Source: Bifidobacterium sp. (GTDB lineage: Bacteria; Actinomycetota; Actinomycetes; Actinomycetales; Bifidobacteriaceae). From it: 64,000 nucleotides of DNA. The notes under the pieces were generated by a model that saw only the letters and a list, made by a program, of their open reading frames with translations, did not search any database and was not told the DNA's origin. Below are positions 15,728-25,417 of this stretch, piece after piece (position 1 is the stretch's first letter; each line of letters begins with the position of its first letter). A program made the translations under genes and the position numbers. The stretch lies in NCBI GenBank assembly GCA_022640915.1, contig JALCCT010000009.1:1-64000 (forward strand), read 5' to 3'.

Positions 15728-17110
15728 TTACAGCACGGTGATTTCAGTCGGGATCACTGGTTCGCCTTTCATCAGCGACTGTGCGGTGATTGGCAGCTTG
15801 GCCAAGGCTTGCGCCCGATGAGCCTGTGCGTTCATAATCGCGTCATGGCCTTGGTATTGCGTATCGGCGGCGCCGCGCTCGACATAGCGCACCAGCAAAT
15901 CCTTCCATTCACCGGCTACTTGGTAGCCGGCGAGTTGGCTCTCCGAGCCAGAGATAACATGCTCGCATTCAGCGAGACCGTACTCGTATGAGCGATAGGC
16001 CAGCTTGCGGCCGGGCACACTCGCCTTGTCCTTGGACTTCTTGGCCACGGGCTGCATCACGCCCGCGCTGTTCTCGCGTTCGGCGAGCTTGTAGACCATC
16101 GCGCAGGTCGGTGCGCCGGAGCCGGTGACGAGCATCGTGCCCACGCCATAGGAGTCCACAGGAGCCGATTGCAACGCCGCCAGTGCGTATTCGTCCAAAT
16201 CGTTGGTCACGGTGATTGTGGTGTTCTTGGCTCCTAGGGCATCGAGCTGATTGCGCACGCGCTGCGCGAGCGATGCCAAATCGCCCGAATCAATGCGCAC
16301 GCCGCCTAGTTCCGGCCCGGCCACTTCGACCGCGGTTTTCACGGCTTCCTCGATGTTGTAAGTGTCGACCAGCAGCGTGGTGTTCTTGCCCAGCGCGTCG
16401 ATCTGGGCTTGGAAGGCGTCACGCTCGCAGTCGTGCACAAGCGTGAAGCAGTGTGCGGCGGTGCCGATTGCCTTGAGACCGTAACGGTGTGCGGCCAGCA
16501 GATTCGCAGTGCCTTGGAATCCGCCGATGATGGCTGCGCGCGAGGCAGCGACAGCGGCCGATTCGTTGGCGCGGCGCCCGCCCATATCCATGCATGGGCG
16601 ATCCTTGGCTGAGGTGACCATACGCGATGCCGCAGAAGCGACTGCCGAATCATAGTTGAGAATCGACAAAACCAGCGTCTCCAGCAGCGTGCATTCGCCA
16701 AAGGTCCCCTCCACTTGCAGAATTGGCGAATTGGGGAAGAACATCTCACCCTCTCGGTATCCGGTGATCGACCCGGAGAAATGAAAATGCTCCAGCCAAT
16801 CGATGGTCTCGCGGCTGACGATGCCCCGATCGGAAAGGAATCGGAGCTCTTCGTCGCCTAAGTGGAAACGTTCGAGCGCGTCGAGAATGCGGCCCGTGCC
16901 GGCTACGACCCCGTAGCGGCGGCCTTCAGGCAGGTGCCTGGTGAATACCTCGAAGACGCACTTGCGCTGTGCCGTGCCGTCGCGAAGCGCCGCGTCGAGC
17001 ATGGTGTATTCGTACATGTCCGTCATCAGCGCTGTTGAACACTGAGCTGTTGAACTCAGTGCCGCTGAATCGCGTGCCGTTGAATGCTGTGTCGTCGAGG
17101 AGTCAGCCAT
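15728..17110 (-). CDS. pncB: Nicotinate phosphoribosyltransferase
   Basis: This enzyme converts nicotinate and PRPP to nicotinate mononucleotide for NAD salvage. The 460 residues include the family landmarks LMTDMYEYTMLDAAL, FEVFTRHLPEGRRYGV, the phosphoribosyl-binding region GVRIDSGDLASLAQ, and SYGVGTMLVTG near the C-terminal third. The ATG complementary to 17108-17110 has AAAGGG about 6 nt upstream. The first 22 residues before the conserved domain are five degenerate pentapeptides of the type S-T/A-x-x-x encoded by a 15-bp repeat, probably a non-functional extension. Confidence 0.95.
   Translation of the reverse strand: MADSSTTQHSTARDSAALSSTAQCSTALMTDMYEYTMLDAALRDGTAQRKCVFEVFTRHLPEGRRYGVVAGTGRILDALERFHLGDEELRFLSDRGIVSRETIDWLEHFHFSGSITGYREGEMFFPNSPILQVEGTFGECTLLETLVLSILNYDSAVASAASRMVTSAKDRPCMDMGGRRANESAAVAASRAAIIGGFQGTANLLAAHRYGLKAIGTAAHCFTLVHDCERDAFQAQIDALGKNTTLLVDTYNIEEAVKTAVEVAGPELGGVRIDSGDLASLAQRVRNQLDALGAKNTTITVTNDLDEYALAALQSAPVDSYGVGTMLVTGSGAPTCAMVYKLAERENSAGVMQPVAKKSKDKASVPGRKLAYRSYEYGLAECEHVISGSESQLAGYQVAGEWKDLLVRYVERGAADTQYQGHDAIMNAQAHRAQALAKLPITAQSLMKGEPVIPTEITVL
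17031..17105 (-). repeat. Five degenerate 15-bp tandem repeats in the 5' end of pncB
   Basis: Units start at 17031, 17046, 17061, 17076 and 17091. On the plus strand they share the pattern G-C/T-C/T-G-T/C-T/C-GA. They encode the pentapeptides STTQH, STARD, SAALS, STAQC and the start of STAL. Confidence 0.7.
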
Positions 17111-17300
17111 CGTTGCCCTTTCGTCGTGCAAAGTAGTGCATAGTCGCATATGGCGTGGTGAATCGCGTGCCGATACTCAGTCTAATCGTTCGTTCTGCAG
17201 GCGTTCTTTTGCGAGTGTACGGTAGGCTGAATCACGGTGAAGCCGGGTGCGATGCCGGGTCGCCAGCCGTGCAACTGCTTTAGATCGGGAGGGAGCGAAC

Positions 17301-18023
17301 ATGAGAATTGTCGTCGCCACGCATAACGAGGGTAAGCTGGCTGAAATTCGTCGCATACTACGGCAGGATCTCGGGGATTTGGCGAATGATGTGGAGCTGG
17401 TATCCGCCGGCTCATTGGGCCTTCCCGACCCGGTGGAGACCGGCACGAGCTTCGCTCAAAACGCGTTGCTCAAGGCGCGTGATGTCGCAGGGCGTACCGG
17501 CTTGCCTGCCCTCGCTGACGACAGCGGGCTGATCGTCGATGTGCTGGGAGCGGCGCCTGGCATTCTTTCGGCGCGCTGGGCGGGCGTCCATGGAGACGAT
17601 CGGGCGAATAACGCACTGCTGTTGGCGCAGATCGCGGATATCCCCGACGCGCATCGCACAGCTCGTTTCCGGTGCGCGGCCGCGCTCGCAGTTCCGCAAG
17701 GCTTTGAATGCACCGATGCCGAGACGGATGGAGCTGCCGGCGGGACTGAGAATGGCGACTGTGAGCCGACTGCCCACGCCATTGCGGCCCAATACGTGGA
17801 GACTGGCGATATGCCGGGCAGAATCATTCGTGCGCCGCGTGGCGAGCGCGGCTTCGGCTACGACCCGCTTTTCGTGCCAGATGATCAGCCCGGACGCACG
17901 AACGAGCGTGGCGAGTCGCTGACCAGCGCCGAAATGACGCCGGCCGAAAAGAACGCCATCTCCCATCGTGGCAAAGCCATCGCCGCCCTCATGCCCAGCA
18001 TTGAACGGCTGTTGCCCCGCTGA
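17301..18023 (+). CDS. rdgB: Non-canonical purine NTP pyrophosphatase (RdgB/HAM1)
   Basis: This enzyme removes dITP, ITP and XTP from the nucleotide pool. The 240-residue protein starts MRIVVATHNEGKLAEI after a GGGAGGGA ribosome-binding site. Its active-site signature is ADDSGLIVDVLGAAPGILSARWAG, and later segments are RGFGYDPLFVP and SHRGKAIAAL. An insert of about 35 residues rich in Gly, Glu and Asp (ECTDAETDGAAGGTENG) lengthens the family's usual ~200. It is divergent from pncB across 190 nt. Confidence 0.95.
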   Translation: MRIVVATHNEGKLAEIRRILRQDLGDLANDVELVSAGSLGLPDPVETGTSFAQNALLKARDVAGRTGLPALADDSGLIVDVLGAAPGILSARWAGVHGDDRANNALLLAQIADIPDAHRTARFRCAAALAVPQGFECTDAETDGAAGGTENGDCEPTAHAIAAQYVETGDMPGRIIRAPRGERGFGYDPLFVPDDQPGRTNERGESLTSAEMTPAEKNAISHRGKAIAALMPSIERLLPR

Positions 18024-18073
18024 TAGTGCCTCACGCCTTTCAGGCGGCGACAACACGAGCAAGCCGCATCAGG

Positions 18074-19075
18074 CTACGCCGCCACAAGCAGATGAAATCC
18101 CATCATCAGCACGATTGCGATCACGGCGGTTACGCACAGCGTAAACCCGGCGAGCCTGGCGTTGCCGAGCACCTTGTCGGTGAACATCGTGGAGAAGATC
18201 GCTGTGGGAGCCAAGCAGCACAGCGCTACGGCCTCGCGCACGACCGGTCCGAAGGGAAGCAGGAACCAGGCCGCAGCCGCGAACGCCAGCGAGCACGGCA
18301 GTCGCCAGCCAACGATCTCAAGGACCGCTTTGATATCGTGCAAACCGCGGGGCGGTTCGGTGAGCATTCCGACCATGAGCATCGAGCAGAAGGCGTTGGC
18401 GGAGTAAAAGGGATGGGCCATCGGTGCGATCCACGCAGGTATGGTGACACCGGCCAGCATGAGCAACACCATCACAATGTAGGTGTCGAACGAGGGCGAG
18501 GAGAGAAAGCCACGTGCCACGTTGCGGCACAAGGCGCGCCGCCGCAGCCGGCGGGCATCGCGATCTACGGGGCCTGCGTACGGCAAGGTAGGGGCAGATC
18601 CAGCGTGTTGCTGCGTAAGGGTTTTGCCTGGTTCGATATGCAGCAGCGTCTGCATCATGACGTTGGTGCCTGCAGCGACCATGACGCTGTTGCCGATATC
18701 AAACATCGCCGCCGGGATAAGCGCTGATGATCCGAGCAAGGACTGGACGATGGGGAAGCAGAAGCAGCCGATGTTGAATCCGGATCCATTGAGCATAAGA
18801 AACGCGCGCTCGCCCACCGGGCGGCGCCGCGAGCATATATAGATTAGCAGCGAGGGCAGCAGCGCGGCCGTCAGCGAGAACCCCGACACGGCAAGCAGCC
18901 TGACGTCGTGCGGATTGACGGCGAAGGAGTAGATGATGGCTCCGGGCAGAATCAGATTAAATTCCGCGGTCTGCACAACGCGGTAATCGCGCGGGTCGAA
19001 CAGGCGCATGTGTTTGAACAAGTAGCCAGCGGCGATGATGAGTAGCAGTGTCGCCGGTTGTATAATCGCGGGCAT
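18074..19075 (-). CDS. AEC-family (auxin efflux carrier-like) transporter
   Basis: This 333-residue integral membrane protein of the AEC/MleP family, secondary carriers for organic acids or malate, has about ten hydrophobic segments in two halves. The first half starts IIQPATLLLIIAAGYLFK and the second FDTYIVMVLLMLAGVTIPAW. A long basic loop around residues 145-185 separates them. The substrate cannot be deduced. It converges with rdgB and is divergent from the tRNA-Leu gene. Confidence 0.85.
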   Translation of the reverse strand: MPAIIQPATLLLIIAAGYLFKHMRLFDPRDYRVVQTAEFNLILPGAIIYSFAVNPHDVRLLAVSGFSLTAALLPSLLIYICSRRRPVGERAFLMLNGSGFNIGCFCFPIVQSLLGSSALIPAAMFDIGNSVMVAAGTNVMMQTLLHIEPGKTLTQQHAGSAPTLPYAGPVDRDARRLRRRALCRNVARGFLSSPSFDTYIVMVLLMLAGVTIPAWIAPMAHPFYSANAFCSMLMVGMLTEPPRGLHDIKAVLEIVGWRLPCSLAFAAAAWFLLPFGPVVREAVALCCLAPTAIFSTMFTDKVLGNARLAGFTLCVTAVIAIVLMMGFHLLVAA

Positions 19076-19276
19076 AGCTTCTCCTTCTTGGCTTTCTCGG
19101 CAGAACCGTGCGCGAATGGCGTGCCATCGCCATCGTAGGCCGTGGCACCTATGGATGCCGTTGCCGGTGTCATCGGCGTCGTTTGTGCTCGGTGTTCGTT
19201 CTTGTGCTGGTTCGCAACTCCTGCAGGCATGCTAGATTATTGATGGCTATGCGACTATTGCGGTTGTATGGCTGTT

Positions 19277-19360
19277 GCACACATGGCGGAATTGGTATAC
19301 GCGCAGGATTTAGGTTCCTGTGGCCTTGCGGCCGTGAGGGTTCGAGCCCCTTTGTGTGCA
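19277..19360 (+). tRNA. tRNA-Leu (anticodon UAG)
   Basis: An 84-nt cloverleaf: acceptor GCACACA pairs with TGTGTGC, then discriminator A. The anticodon stem CAGGA/TCCTG holds the loop TTTAGGT with anticodon TAG, reading CUA. A class II variable arm (TGGCC...GGCCG) is present, and the T-arm has GTTCGAGCC. CCA is not encoded. Confidence 0.95.
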
Positions 19361-19497
19361 CGGTGGTGCGAGTGGGGATTTACGGCACGGTTGATGCAAT
19401 GCAGTATCCACCGGCTGCAAAATGTGATATTCCCCTCATAATCGTGCGTATCGGCGATGCATCACGCTTCGGGGCTGGTTTACTGGCCGCTCGCATA

Positions 19498-19503
19498 TAT
19501 AAT
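19498..19503 (+). promoter_or_regulatory. Candidate -10 element upstream of ndh
   Basis: A perfect TATAAT lies about 95 nt before the ndh start codon. The hexamer 17 nt upstream, CTGGTT, is a poor -35. It is a likely start point for the respiratory gene cluster. Confidence 0.4.
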
Positions 19504-19598
19504 GAATGCGTAATTTGGGCGGAGGTTCGGCGCGGCGCAATGCGGCGTCGTTCCGTGCTGCCTAAGCAGGAGAGATTTCATCGTACGAAGGTGACATT

Positions 19599-20774
19599 AT
19601 GGCGACAATTGCTGTTCTAGGCGCGGGCTATGCAGGCATGCGTGCGGTCAAGCGGCTGATTCACGAGAAGGTCGATGCGCGCATCGTTCTGGTCAACGAC
19701 CACCCGTATCACTACGAGTCCACTCAGCTGCATGAGATCGCGGCAGGAAACAAAGAACCCGCCGATATCACCTTCGACATCCGCGAGGCGGTGCCGGACA
19801 AGGTTGACGTAGTCATCGACACGGTCGAGCGCATAGACCGCGAGCACGGCCAGGTGATGCTCAAGAACGGCGAGCCGCTGGCGTACGACTATCTGGTCAA
19901 CGCTCTGGGCTTCGAATCCGAGACTTTCGGCATTCCGGGCGCCGAAGAGAACAGTCTGTCGTTCAACAACATCGATTCTGCGATGGCGGTACGCGAGCAT
20001 ATGGAGAAGGCGCTGGCGAACTATGCGACCAGCCACGACGAGAATGATCTGCACATTGTGGTGTGTGGCGCCGGATTTACCGGCATCGAGCTGCTTGGCG
20101 AGCTCGCATGGCGCATGCCGCAGCTGGCGAAGGGATATGAGCTGCCTGAGGATCTGATTAAGCTTATCTGCATTGAGGCGTCGCCGAAGGTGCTCGGCAT
20201 GCTGCCGGAGAGTCTGGCGACTTGGGCGCTCGACTATCTCACCGGTAAGGGCATAGCCATGCATACTGGCACAGCGATCACCGAGGTTCGCCCCGGCGTC
20301 GTGGTGGCAGGCGGTCAGGAGTTTCATGCCAACACGATCATCTGGACCACTGGAGTGCGCGGCAGCCGGGTGATTTGCGATTCCGGCTACGAGCAGCGGC
20401 GCAACCGGGTTATGGTGCAGGAGGATCTATCGGTCAAGGATCATCCGAACGAGTTTCTCGTTGGCGACGTCAGTGCTGTGCCGGACGTGCAGACTGGCCG
20501 GCCGTATCCCACGACGGCACAGATTTCGATCGCGCAGGCCGACGTTGTCGCGGCCAATATTGCGGCGCGGCTGACTGGGCACGAACCGCACAAGTTCGTG
20601 TTCAAGAGCGTAGGAACGGTCTGCTCGCTCGGTCCGCATGCAGGCGTGGCACAAATCGACATGATGGGTCATTGGAAGCTCAAAGGCCGTAAGGTCGGTA
20701 TGGTCAAACGCCTGGTCAATGACCGCTCGGTGCTCGAGCTGGCGCATGTGAAGGAAATGCTGGAAAGCAACTGA
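19599..20774 (+). CDS. ndh: Type II NADH dehydrogenase (NDH-2)
   Basis: This non-proton-pumping, FAD-containing NADH:quinone oxidoreductase has 391 residues. The FAD-binding Rossmann motif is VLGAGYAGM (8-13 GxGxxG) and the NAD motif VVCGAGFTGIELLGEL is near residue 155. The conserved GDVSAVPD and an amphipathic C-terminal membrane-binding region are present, with no transmembrane helix. It starts a block that continues with cydABDC, so it probably feeds electrons through a quinone to cytochrome bd. The gap to cydA is about 110 nt. The leader (19361-19598) carries a TATAAT. Confidence 0.93.
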   Translation: MATIAVLGAGYAGMRAVKRLIHEKVDARIVLVNDHPYHYESTQLHEIAAGNKEPADITFDIREAVPDKVDVVIDTVERIDREHGQVMLKNGEPLAYDYLVNALGFESETFGIPGAEENSLSFNNIDSAMAVREHMEKALANYATSHDENDLHIVVCGAGFTGIELLGELAWRMPQLAKGYELPEDLIKLICIEASPKVLGMLPESLATWALDYLTGKGIAMHTGTAITEVRPGVVVAGGQEFHANTIIWTTGVRGSRVICDSGYEQRRNRVMVQEDLSVKDHPNEFLVGDVSAVPDVQTGRPYPTTAQISIAQADVVAANIAARLTGHEPHKFVFKSVGTVCSLGPHAGVAQIDMMGHWKLKGRKVGMVKRLVNDRSVLELAHVKEMLESN

Positions 20775-20883
20775 GCCGTTGAAGCGCTGATTCATCGGCC
20801 AGTGGCCCTACGCCAAGAATGGCGTGTGGTGCCGGTTTGGCCATGACAGTGTGCGAAAACAGCGTTTGAAAAGAGGCATAATC

Positions 20884-22443
20884 GTGGGATTATCCATTCT
20901 GGGGCTGTCGCGATTCCAGTTCGCGATGACGACCATCTACCATTTCTTCTTCATCCCGGTTTCGATCGGGTTGGCGCTTGCTGTGGCCATCATGGAGACG
21001 ATGTACGCGGTGAACAAGAAGCCTGTATATCTGAACATGGCAAAATTTTGGGGCAAGATCTTCCTGCTGAGCTTTGCTGTGGGCGTGGTCACCGGCATCA
21101 TCCAGGAGTTTCAGTTCGGCATGAACTGGTCGAACTACTCACGCTTCATGGGTGATATCTTCGGCGCGCCACTTGCCATCGAGGCTCTGCTCGCCTTCTT
21201 CATGGAATCGACTTTCATCGGTGTGTGGATGTTCACTTGGGATCGTTTTAAGCCCGGCGTACATGCGATCTTCATGTGGCTGGCCTGGCTGGGCTCGACG
21301 CTCTCGGCTATCTGGATCTTGGCGGCCAATAGCTTCATGCAGCACCCGACCGGCTTCGAGATCAACAAGGCTACCGGGCATGTGCGGCTGCGCAGCTTCA
21401 TGGACGTGGTCTCCAATCCGCAGTTGTGGCGGGCCTTCCCCCATGTCCTCTTCGCGGCGGTGATGACCGGCGGCATGATCATTCTTGGCATGAGCGCGTT
21501 CGGCATGCTGCACAAGCGCACGCAGCAGCACGATGGTGACAGGGTCTTCTTCACCAAGTCGATTCGCTTCGGTGCTGTCGTTGCCCTCGTTGGCGCCATA
21601 TTCGCCGTGTATGCAGGCGACTTGCAGACCCAGTTCATCATCAAGGATCAACCGATGAAGTTCGCTGCGACCGAGGCCATCTACGAAGATACCAAGGATC
21701 CGGCACCATGGGCCGTCGTCTCGTTGATCAACGAGAAGGATAAGACCGCCAAGAGCATCGAGATCCCGTACATGCTTTCGCTGCTTTCATATCACAAGGT
21801 TTCCGGCTCAGTCAAGGGCATGAATACGGTCGACAAGGAGCTGCATGAGCAGTACGACGCGAAATTCGGTAAGGATATGAATTATTATCTGCCGGTCAAC
21901 GCGTTGTTCTGGAGCTTCAGATTCATGGCGCTTTCGGCGGCGATAGCGGGGCTGGCCTCGATTCTGGCACTGTGGTTCACGCGCAAGGGTAAGAACAAGG
22001 GCATAGGCACGGACGAGGGCGCTGATGACGATACCGGCACGCTGATGAACTATCGCTGGCTGCTGTGGATCATGGGGGCGTGCACCTTCACGCCGTTCAT
22101 CGGCACCACCGGCGGCTGGCTCATCACCGAACTCGGCCGCTACCCGTGGATCGTCTACGGGCTGCTGACTATCGCCGACGGCGTCTCGCCGACCGCGACC
22201 GTGCCGGGGCTGTTGTTCACCAATATTGTTTACTTCCTGCTGTTCCTGCTCCTTGGAGCAGTGATGATCTTCTATTCGCGCCGGGTGCTTTACCAGGGCC
22301 CGGACGGCGAGGGCGAACTGCCGGCCGGAAAGACTGAGAAGGCTCAGCGCAAGGCTTCGGCTGGCGCTGCTGTTTCCGACGTCTCAGGCGCGGCGGCGAT
22401 TTCCGGCAAGACTGGCGCTGAAAGGGGCGTGGCACTCTCATGA
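20884..22443 (+). CDS. cydA: Cytochrome bd quinol oxidase subunit I
   Basis: Subunit I carries haems b558, b595 and d and the quinol site. It oxidises quinol and reduces O2 to water. The GTG at 20884 was chosen because AAAAGAGG lies 7 nt upstream and the family start (LSRFQFAMTTIYHFFFIP) follows; the frame is open further upstream. The protein has 519 residues and about nine membrane segments. Haem-ligand His is in TIYHFFF (residue 20), and the second His probably in AFPHVLFAA. The conserved ELGRYPWIVYG is present. The Q-loop is of the short type. The Ala/Ser/Gly-rich C-terminal tail overlaps cydB by ATGA. Confidence 0.97.
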   Translation: MGLSILGLSRFQFAMTTIYHFFFIPVSIGLALAVAIMETMYAVNKKPVYLNMAKFWGKIFLLSFAVGVVTGIIQEFQFGMNWSNYSRFMGDIFGAPLAIEALLAFFMESTFIGVWMFTWDRFKPGVHAIFMWLAWLGSTLSAIWILAANSFMQHPTGFEINKATGHVRLRSFMDVVSNPQLWRAFPHVLFAAVMTGGMIILGMSAFGMLHKRTQQHDGDRVFFTKSIRFGAVVALVGAIFAVYAGDLQTQFIIKDQPMKFAATEAIYEDTKDPAPWAVVSLINEKDKTAKSIEIPYMLSLLSYHKVSGSVKGMNTVDKELHEQYDAKFGKDMNYYLPVNALFWSFRFMALSAAIAGLASILALWFTRKGKNKGIGTDEGADDDTGTLMNYRWLLWIMGACTFTPFIGTTGGWLITELGRYPWIVYGLLTIADGVSPTATVPGLLFTNIVYFLLFLLLGAVMIFYSRRVLYQGPDGEGELPAGKTEKAQRKASAGAAVSDVSGAAAISGKTGAERGVALS

Positions 22444-23474
22444 GTTTTCTCGAAGGGTTATGGTTCATCGTCATCGCGTTGCTATTTGCGCTTTTCCTCG
22501 CGCTCGACGGTCTTGACTTCGGCGTGGGCATGGCCACCCGTTTCGTGGCGGAAAGTGGCCGGGAGCGTGGCCTGTTTATGCGAGCTATCGGCCCGCATTG
22601 GGATGGCAACGAAGTGTGGCTTATCACCGCTGGCGGCGCAATGTTCGCGGCGTTCCCACTGTGGTATGCCAGCCTGTTCTCCGGCTATTACATCCTGCTG
22701 TTCCTCGTGCTCGTGGCGCTGATCTTGCGCGGCGTATCCTTTGAATTTTCCGCGCATGCACTCACCGACCGCGAACGTTCGGTATGGCAGTGGGCGAATT
22801 TCGTCGGTAGTCTCTTCGCGCCGTTCTTCCTGGGAATGATGCTCACCAGCCTCATCCAGGGCGTGCCGATGGACAAGCAGGGCAATGTCTGGGTCGGCTT
22901 CTTCGACGTGGTCAACTGGCTGTCCGTGGTCGGCGGTGTTGCCGTCGTGTTCTTCTGCTTCGTGCATGGGCTGCATTTCCTAAGCCTCAAGCTCGACCGT
23001 GATATGTCGCGCAAAATGCTCAATGTGACGCGGAAAGCCTATTGGATAGCCTACCCTGCGCTCGTCGTATTCGTGATCTTTGCGTTGATCTTCACTGATT
23101 TCTATGCGGTTCGCCCGGTCTCAAGCTGGCTGATCACTGTGGTGATTCTCGCAGCGACCATCGCAGGGCACGCTTGCTCGATCGCCCATCGCGGCGGCTG
23201 GGCCTTTGCATTCTCGGCTGTGACGCTGGCAGGCATCATTGCCTTCATCTTCAACGGGCTCTTCCCACGTGTGATGATCGCAACTGACCCAGCCAACGAC
23301 CTGCTCATCAAGGATGCGGCCGCCTCGCCTTACACCATGACCATCATGACCATTGTGCTGTGTGTGCTGCTGCCGATTGTTGCGGTCTACTTCGTGTGGA
23401 GTTACGCCATTCAGCGCAAGCGCTTGCCGTTCTCGTCTGCTGATGCACCGGAGGGCGAGCTGAGCGCGCAATAA
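22440..23474 (+). CDS. cydB: Cytochrome bd quinol oxidase subunit II
   Basis: This 344-residue membrane subunit pairs with CydA. Landmarks are ALDGLDFGVGMATRF and GPHWDGNEVWLITAGGAMFAAFP, both diagnostic of CydB. About eight to nine hydrophobic segments are visible. Its ATG overlaps the cydA stop (ATGA), so the two subunits are translationally coupled. A 170-nt spacer with no further gene separates it from cydD. Confidence 0.97.
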   Translation: MSFLEGLWFIVIALLFALFLALDGLDFGVGMATRFVAESGRERGLFMRAIGPHWDGNEVWLITAGGAMFAAFPLWYASLFSGYYILLFLVLVALILRGVSFEFSAHALTDRERSVWQWANFVGSLFAPFFLGMMLTSLIQGVPMDKQGNVWVGFFDVVNWLSVVGGVAVVFFCFVHGLHFLSLKLDRDMSRKMLNVTRKAYWIAYPALVVFVIFALIFTDFYAVRPVSSWLITVVILAATIAGHACSIAHRGGWAFAFSAVTLAGIIAFIFNGLFPRVMIATDPANDLLIKDAAASPYTMTIMTIVLCVLLPIVAVYFVWSYAIQRKRLPFSSADAPEGELSAQ

Positions 23475-23644
23475 GCCGCGTTTGCTGGCTGGCTGCGGAA
23501 TGGCAGGACGTTGCATTGCGTTGCGGGGTGCTCGAAGGCTGCGTCGGCATATGTCGGCGTGGCCTTCATACGGATTTTGACGATGGTTCAGCAGTGTGAC
23601 GCAAACGGCATAACGCAGTGCAAAGCCAGAAAAGAAGGTGCGTG

Positions 23645-25417
23645 GTGATCGACAAAAGCCTATTTCGCTTCCGTGGGTTTACACGGGCCATAGGGCTGCT
23701 GGCGGCGCTTTCGCTTGTGCAGGGTGCCAGTATCGTGGCGCAGGCGTATGGCTTGACTTGGGCGCTGGTGGAGATCTGGCAGCGGCACGCAATAGCGTCG
23801 CTTCTGCTTCCCGTGGCGGTATTTGGTGCGGCTTTCGCCTGCAGGCAGGTGTGCGAGGCAGGCAAGCAGCGAGTCGCCACCCGGTTTGCTGACGATAGTA
23901 TCGCCGAGCTGCGGCCGCGAGTGCAGCGAAAAGTCTTTCGGCTTGGTCCATCGGATTTGGCAAAACGGGGGACGGGCTCCTCAGTAACGATGCTGATCGA
24001 GGGGCTTGATCAGACCAAAACCTATATCCAGACCGTACTGCCGAAAATGATGGATATGAGCTTTATCCCAGCCATCGTGCTCGTTGCTGTCTGGTGGCAA
24101 AGTTGGCTCAGCGGTTTGGTGTTGCTGCTCATGCTTCCGTTGCTGTTCTTCTTCATGGCTATCTTGGGCATTGCGGCCCGCGATAAATCCAACAGGCAGT
24201 ATGCCGAGTTCCGCGAGCTCAACAACACCTTCGTCGATACGATTCTCGGTCTATCGACACTGCGGATGCTTGGCGTCGACAAGCAATACGAGCGCACAAT
24301 CGCCAGCGCGAGCGATCGCTTTCGCCAGCGCACGAACAGCGTGCTCAGGGTGGCGATGACGTCCACATTCGCGCTCGACTTCTTCACGACCTTGGCGATT
24401 GCGATTATGGCTGTGACTCTGGGCAACGGGCTGATCAACGGCACGGTTGTGCTGTTCCCGGCGTTGCTCTCGCTAATTCTCGCGCCGGAGTATTTCCTGC
24501 CCATTCGCCAGTTTGGCGACGACTACCATGCAACGCTCAACGGCAAGAACGCCTTGCACGACATCAACAGGCTGCTCGATGCACCCGAACCGGAACAAGA
24601 CGGCTCCCTTGACCGGGCAAACTGGGGGAGTGGCAGTACGCTGAGTGTGCGCGGTCTTGACTTTGCCTATGACGGCAACGATGACGCAACCAGCCAATCC
24701 GTGGACTCTCGTCTCGCGCTGCATGACCTCTCCTTCACACTGCACGGCTTCGAGAAGGTCGCTGTCATCGGACGGTCCGGCGCTGGCAAATCGACGCTGA
24801 TCAGCCTGCTTGCCGGCTTTAGCAGCATGCGAAACGGTGCCATTGAACTCGACGGGCAGCAGATCACGCAGTTCAACGCGCCTGCCTGGCAGCGCCATGT
24901 CAGCTACATTCCGCAGACGCCGCATATTTTCAGCGGCTCCATCGCCAGCAATATCCGCTTCTACAACCAGTCGGCGAGTGACAGCGACGTGCGTAACGCC
25001 GCCGAACAGGCCGGACTGGGTGATTGGCTCGGTGCGCTTCCCGATGGCTTGGATACGCTGATTGGGGAAGGCAATCGCGGCATTAGCGGAGGGCAAGCCC
25101 AACGCATCGCCTTGGCTCGAGTCATCGCCGATCGTTCGCGCTCGATCCTGCTGCTTGACGAGCCGACTGCGCATGTGGACATCGAGACTGAATACGAGCT
25201 CAAACAGACTCTGCTGCCGCTTATGGAGCACCGACTGGTGATACTCGCGACGCACCGCCTGCACTGGCTGGCGAATGTCGACCAAGTACTCGTGCTCGAC
25301 GAGGGCCGCATCGTGCAAGCTGGCGCTCCAGGCGAGCTAATAGGCCGTGACGGTCCGTTACGCGAGCTGATCGGCGAGCTGGGAGGCAACCGGATTGAGG
25401 GGCGCTTCAATGAATAA
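23645..25417 (+). CDS. cydD: CydD: ABC exporter subunit for cytochrome bd assembly
   Basis: CydDC is a heterodimeric ABC exporter of reduced thiols and is needed for haem insertion into cytochrome bd. From GTG 23645 (AAAGAAGG 6 nt upstream) the protein has 590 residues. A six-helix membrane domain occupies about 10-315. The ATPase domain has Walker A GRSGAGKST, signature ISGGQAQR and Walker B ILLLDEPTAHVD. An alternative GTG is at 23642. Its stop overlaps the cydC start by 8 nt. Confidence 0.93.
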   Translation: MIDKSLFRFRGFTRAIGLLAALSLVQGASIVAQAYGLTWALVEIWQRHAIASLLLPVAVFGAAFACRQVCEAGKQRVATRFADDSIAELRPRVQRKVFRLGPSDLAKRGTGSSVTMLIEGLDQTKTYIQTVLPKMMDMSFIPAIVLVAVWWQSWLSGLVLLLMLPLLFFFMAILGIAARDKSNRQYAEFRELNNTFVDTILGLSTLRMLGVDKQYERTIASASDRFRQRTNSVLRVAMTSTFALDFFTTLAIAIMAVTLGNGLINGTVVLFPALLSLILAPEYFLPIRQFGDDYHATLNGKNALHDINRLLDAPEPEQDGSLDRANWGSGSTLSVRGLDFAYDGNDDATSQSVDSRLALHDLSFTLHGFEKVAVIGRSGAGKSTLISLLAGFSSMRNGAIELDGQQITQFNAPAWQRHVSYIPQTPHIFSGSIASNIRFYNQSASDSDVRNAAEQAGLGDWLGALPDGLDTLIGEGNRGISGGQAQRIALARVIADRSRSILLLDEPTAHVDIETEYELKQTLLPLMEHRLVILATHRLHWLANVDQVLVLDEGRIVQAGAPGELIGRDGPLRELIGELGGNRIEGRFNE

